From Candidatus Latescibacterota bacterium (GTDB lineage Bacteria; JAAXHH01): DNA of 7,539 nucleotides. The first letter of the stretch is position 1. Each line of letters begins with the position of its first letter. The DNA is taken from contig JAJECR010000270.1 in the NCBI GenBank assembly GCA_022821935.1, positions 1-7,539 on the forward strand. Direction: 5' to 3'. Made by a program: the position numbers and the translations under genes. The notes under the pieces are model-generated. The model made no database searches and was not told the DNA's origin. It worked only from the letters and a program-made list of their open reading frames with translations. This document shows, one piece after another, positions 5,060 through 7,539 of this stretch.

Positions 5060-6175
5060 ATGCGCCGCCTCGTCCTCCCTTTCCTGGGCTTGCTCCTCGC
5101 CGTCAGCCTGCTGCTCTTCGACCTGACTATACTCTGGTCGGGACGCACGGCCATCCGGCCCGTGATGCAGAAAGGGGTCACGCTGGGTATATTCAGGGCC
5201 TCGGAAGGGATGTCCTATTACAAGTCCTCCCTGGACGAGATCGCCGCCCTGGGCGCATCCCACCTTTCGGTTCCCGTTTTCTTCCTGCAGGAATCCGTAC
5301 AATCCGTTACCCATTTCTCCCGGCCGTCAGACGGCGCCACGCCCGAGCAGCACGATCGCGTGGTGCGGGAGGTCATCGATTACGGACACCGGCTGGGACT
5401 GAAAGTCCTGCTGACGCCCATCGTCAACATAGACCGCCCCCGGAAGGCGGAATGGCGCGGGACCATAGCCCCGCTCAACTGGGACGCGTGGTTTGAAAGC
5501 TACCGCGGTTTCCTCCGGCACTACGCCCTACTGGCCGCGGAAATGGACGTAGAGTACCTGAGTGTGGGCACCGAACTCGTATCGTCCGAAGAATACACCG
5601 GACATTGGCGCGAGATCATCGCCGAAGTGCGGGGAATCTACTCAGGGCAACTCACCTATTCGGCGAACTGGGACCGGTATGACCAGGTCGCCTTCTGGGA
5701 CGATCTCGACTACATGGGCATCTCGGCTTACTACGAGTTGTCGGAATCGGAGGACCCCACCGTGGATGAACTGGTCTCCGCCTGGAGACCGATTAAGGAC
5801 CGGTTGCTGAGTTGGAGGGCCCGGTGGGACAGGCCCCTGCTGTTCACGGAGATCGGCTACATGAGCCAGGACGGCGTCGCGCGGCATCCCTGGAACTACG
5901 TGTCGGAAGAACCCCTGGACGTGGAGGCGCAGCGGAGGTGCTACGAGGCCTTGCGATTGGCCTGGGAAGGCGAGGACCGGTTCGCGGGTCTGTACCTGTG
6001 GATCTGGGAACCCGGTAAACAGGGCGCTGCGGACCGTGGTTACAGTTTCGCGGGAAAGCCGGCGGAAGGGGTCGTGCGGGACTGGTACCACAGCCTGCCT
6101 GACAACGCCAACGTCCTGGATTACGCCGTTAACGGCATGGAACGCTTTCTGCGGTCTTTACGGCAGGGGTTGTAA
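5060..6175 (+). CDS. membrane-anchored glycoside hydrolase, GH113-like TIM barrel
   Basis: 371 residues. An N-terminal hydrophobic stretch (4-26) reads as a signal anchor or uncleaved signal peptide, so the catalytic domain probably faces the periplasm or exterior. The rest fits the GH113 (clan GH-A) barrel pattern: KGVTLGIF at strand one, RLGLKVLLTPIVNI, DVEYLSVGTELVS with candidate acid/base E172, YMGISAYYEL, LLFTEIGYMS with candidate nucleophile E264, and GLYLWIWEPG. GH113 enzymes with known activity are beta-1,4-mannanases, but many relatives are untested, so mannan specificity is inference. The ATG at 5060 lies one base past the kptA stop with no good Shine-Dalgarno, suggesting translation coupled to kptA. 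About 25 residues after the barrel (DNANVLDYAVNG onward) form a likely helical tail. No carbohydrate-binding module or lipobox Cys is seen. Confidence 0.8.
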   Translation: MRRLVLPFLGLLLAVSLLLFDLTILWSGRTAIRPVMQKGVTLGIFRASEGMSYYKSSLDEIAALGASHLSVPVFFLQESVQSVTHFSRPSDGATPEQHDRVVREVIDYGHRLGLKVLLTPIVNIDRPRKAEWRGTIAPLNWDAWFESYRGFLRHYALLAAEMDVEYLSVGTELVSSEEYTGHWREIIAEVRGIYSGQLTYSANWDRYDQVAFWDDLDYMGISAYYELSESEDPTVDELVSAWRPIKDRLLSWRARWDRPLLFTEIGYMSQDGVARHPWNYVSEEPLDVEAQRRCYEALRLAWEGEDRFAGLYLWIWEPGKQGAADRGYSFAGKPAEGVVRDWYHSLPDNANVLDYAVNGMERFLRSLRQGL

Positions 6176-6215
6176 GAGCGTGTAGGAACGCCGCGGCCGC
6201 CGCTCCCCATGACGA

Positions 6216-6253
6216 TCAGGACGTCTCCTGACTCGAGTGGGCGTTCGTCGCCC
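6216..6253. terminator. two small hairpins between convergent genes, possible bidirectional terminator
   Basis: TCAGGA (6216-6221) pairs with TCCTGA (6226-6231) across a CGTC loop, and GGGCG (6239-6243) pairs with CGCCC (6249-6253) across a TTCGT loop. Both lie in the 94-bp gap where the GH113-like gene and the minus-strand oxidoreductase converge. Neither is followed by a T-run on either strand, so termination is inferred mainly from position. Confidence 0.3.
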
Positions 6254-6269
6254 GGTCCGCCTGGTCGAA

Positions 6270-7539
6270 CTAACCGGACACAGGCGCCATGTGACCGCCG
6301 TAGCCAAGGGATTCCGCGTCCCGGTGCAGCCGGTCGAGCACCCTGGTCCGCACCTCTTCGAACAGTTCCCGGGTCAGGAAACGCACCGCGGGCAGGTCGC
6401 CCTTGGGCTGGCCCACGAAGATGTCGGACGGCAGATCGTATTCGGCCTCTGTGATCCCCTGTTTCTGCTCGAGGGCGAACCCCAGGATGTGGGCCCGGTA
6501 GGTGGCGTCCAGCACCCGATCGGCCGAGAAGGGCACGCCGAAAACGGACTCTATGCCTTCGCTGACCTGGTCCGGCGGGGCCATGGTGAACAAACACCCG
6601 CCGTGCAGGTCCTTGTTGACCATCTTCCAGCCTTCCTCGGTAATGTTGTGGACCCAGTAGTCCGCCGAATCGGGCTTGCAGTCCGGATCCATCACGTACA
6701 GCAGGAAGGTGCGCATGGACATGTGGCCGCCCGCCACGGCGAAGGGATAGCCCGGATTGGTCTGTCCCAGGTAGGCGGAGAACTCGACCCCCTTGGCGTG
6801 CATGGCGTAAGCCTCGCCTCCGATCTCTTCGGCGATCGCCCGGACGCCCTTGCCGAAGAGGGGTTCGCGACCGTAGGCGATATCTTCCTTGAGCCGGCGC
6901 GTGCCTTCCGCGTCCCCGAAGGTGACGCCGCCCGCGACCGTGCCGTTACCCCGGGCGTTGTAGTCCATCAGGAAGGAAATCACCACGTTGGCCGAAATGG
7001 TATCGAAACCCAGGTCGTCGTCCAGCCGGGCGAGTTCCAGATTGTCGTGAGGGTCGAGGATGCCGAGGTTGGCACCGGAAAGTTCCATGGGCTCGAACTC
7101 GAACCGGCCGAGGTATTCCCCATGGTTCCTCCGGGCCTTGCGCCAGTCGGGATCCTTGCCGCCTTCCGGGATGTCGTAGAAGTCCTGGTGGCAGGTAATC
7201 TGGCATCCGAAGCAGCTCTTGTCGATGACGATGAAATCGTCCGATTCACGCATGGTCTCCAGGTGAACCGGGACGGCCACGTTCTCGCCGGGCGGCTCGA
7301 AATTCCTGTAAGGCAGCACGCCGAACCCGTCGAGTATCTTGCTGTTCTTGCCCGTGCCGCCCAGTCCGTTCCGGTTGTGCGGATGGCGGTACCCCCGGCT
7401 CTGCTCGCCCCGGCCGATCTCGTAGTTGATGGCCTTGAGCCGGTCGTCGCCCTTTTTGTAATAATCCGTCTCAGCCCTGGCCACAATGCCGATGATGTTC
7501 TTGGAGCCGAGCACCGAACCCATACCGAGCCGGCCCGCG
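6270..7539 (-). CDS. aldehyde ferredoxin oxidoreductase (AOR) family protein, C-terminal two thirds (5' end outside window)
   Basis: On the minus strand the frame is open from the right edge to a TAG at 6270-6272. About 422 residues are visible of a family usually near 600 or more. AOR proteins hold a tungsten or molybdenum bis-pterin and one [4Fe-4S] cluster and oxidise aldehydes to acids with ferredoxin. The visible part starts in the pterin domain end, ARGLGMGSVLGSKNIIGIV, matching the family R-x-G-L-G-x-x-M-G-S-K-N-x-x-x-I. Counting M of MGSV as 1, cluster ligands are CxxCxxxC at C104, C107, C111 and a fourth at C310 (HGGCLF). LGFDTIS (171-177) and AYAMHAKGVEF are family features. Where classical AORs have ATSxRGxCHxR, this reads AVAGGHMSMR (262-271), so it is a divergent subfamily with unknown substrate. 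It converges on the GH113-like gene and is an independent unit. Confidence 0.88.
   Translation of the reverse strand, partial: AGRLGMGSVLGSKNIIGIVARAETDYYKKGDDRLKAINYEIGRGEQSRGYRHPHNRNGLGGTGKNSKILDGFGVLPYRNFEPPGENVAVPVHLETMRESDDFIVIDKSCFGCQITCHQDFYDIPEGGKDPDWRKARRNHGEYLGRFEFEPMELSGANLGILDPHDNLELARLDDDLGFDTISANVVISFLMDYNARGNGTVAGGVTFGDAEGTRRLKEDIAYGREPLFGKGVRAIAEEIGGEAYAMHAKGVEFSAYLGQTNPGYPFAVAGGHMSMRTFLLYVMDPDCKPDSADYWVHNITEEGWKMVNKDLHGGCLFTMAPPDQVSEGIESVFGVPFSADRVLDATYRAHILGFALEQKQGITEAEYDLPSDIFVGQPKGDLPAVRFLTRELFEEVRTRVLDRLHRDAESLGYGGHMAPVSG

Noticed and set aside
4414..5181. 255-residue minus-strand open frame opposite kptA
   Set aside because: It lies antisense to kptA, whose family motifs are unmistakable. 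Its own translation shows no recognisable fold, and long antisense frames are expected in GC-rich DNA.
6190..6203. Palindromic GCGGCCGC and CCGCGG stretch after the GH113-like gene
   Set aside because: Short GC palindromes are expected in such composition and do not form a good hairpin with flanking sequence.
1..7539. tRNA genes, CRISPR array or insertion-sequence ends
   Set aside because: Gaps between genes are all under 200 bp. None shows cloverleaf arms with a T-loop, spaced identical repeats of 25-40 bp, or terminal inverted repeats with a transposase.

Overview
The window is GC-rich chromosomal DNA from a bacterium, with dense, short-spaced genes and Shine-Dalgarno sites. The genus cannot be named from sequence alone. 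The mix of a Gfo/Idh/MocA dehydrogenase, an SDR polyol-type dehydrogenase, a GH113-like hydrolase and an aldehyde ferredoxin oxidoreductase homologue would suit an uncultured heterotroph with partly anaerobic metabolism (Latescibacterota- or Gemmatimonadota-like is a low-confidence guess). No tRNA, rRNA, CRISPR array, transposase, integrase or phage gene is visible.

Layout. Positions 1-266 hold the C-terminal end of a MATE-family efflux transporter. A candidate promoter at 293-321 then leads into a tight cluster: dtd (D-aminoacyl-tRNA deacylase), maf (nucleotide pyrophosphatase, 4-bp overlap) and a YdjM/DUF457 membrane metal-dependent hydrolase (6-bp gap). A 100-bp gap made largely of degenerate 9-bp tandem units precedes a small charged coiled-coil protein (2044-2337). 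Two GTG-started dehydrogenase genes follow, a Gfo/Idh/MocA oxidoreductase and an SDR. They are separated by 90 bp that include an exact 19-bp tandem duplication. A near-consensus sigma-70 promoter (4359-4387) drives kptA/tpt1 (RNA 2'-phosphotransferase), which lies 1 bp from a membrane-anchored GH113-like TIM-barrel hydrolase. On the minus strand, convergent with these, is the C-terminal two thirds of an aldehyde ferredoxin oxidoreductase family protein that runs off the right edge.

How the genes fit together. dtd and maf are both quality-control enzymes, acting on mischarged tRNA and on noncanonical or surplus nucleotides. The Gfo/Idh and SDR genes plausibly act as successive NAD(P)-dependent steps on a sugar or polyol. 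The kptA-GH113 pair has no obvious shared pathway and is the most intriguing neighbourhood here. I see no clear new multi-gene defence or mobile system. The points most worth following are altered conserved motifs (KptA, Maf, AOR), the two short tandem-repeat intergenic regions and the uncharacterised coiled-coil protein.
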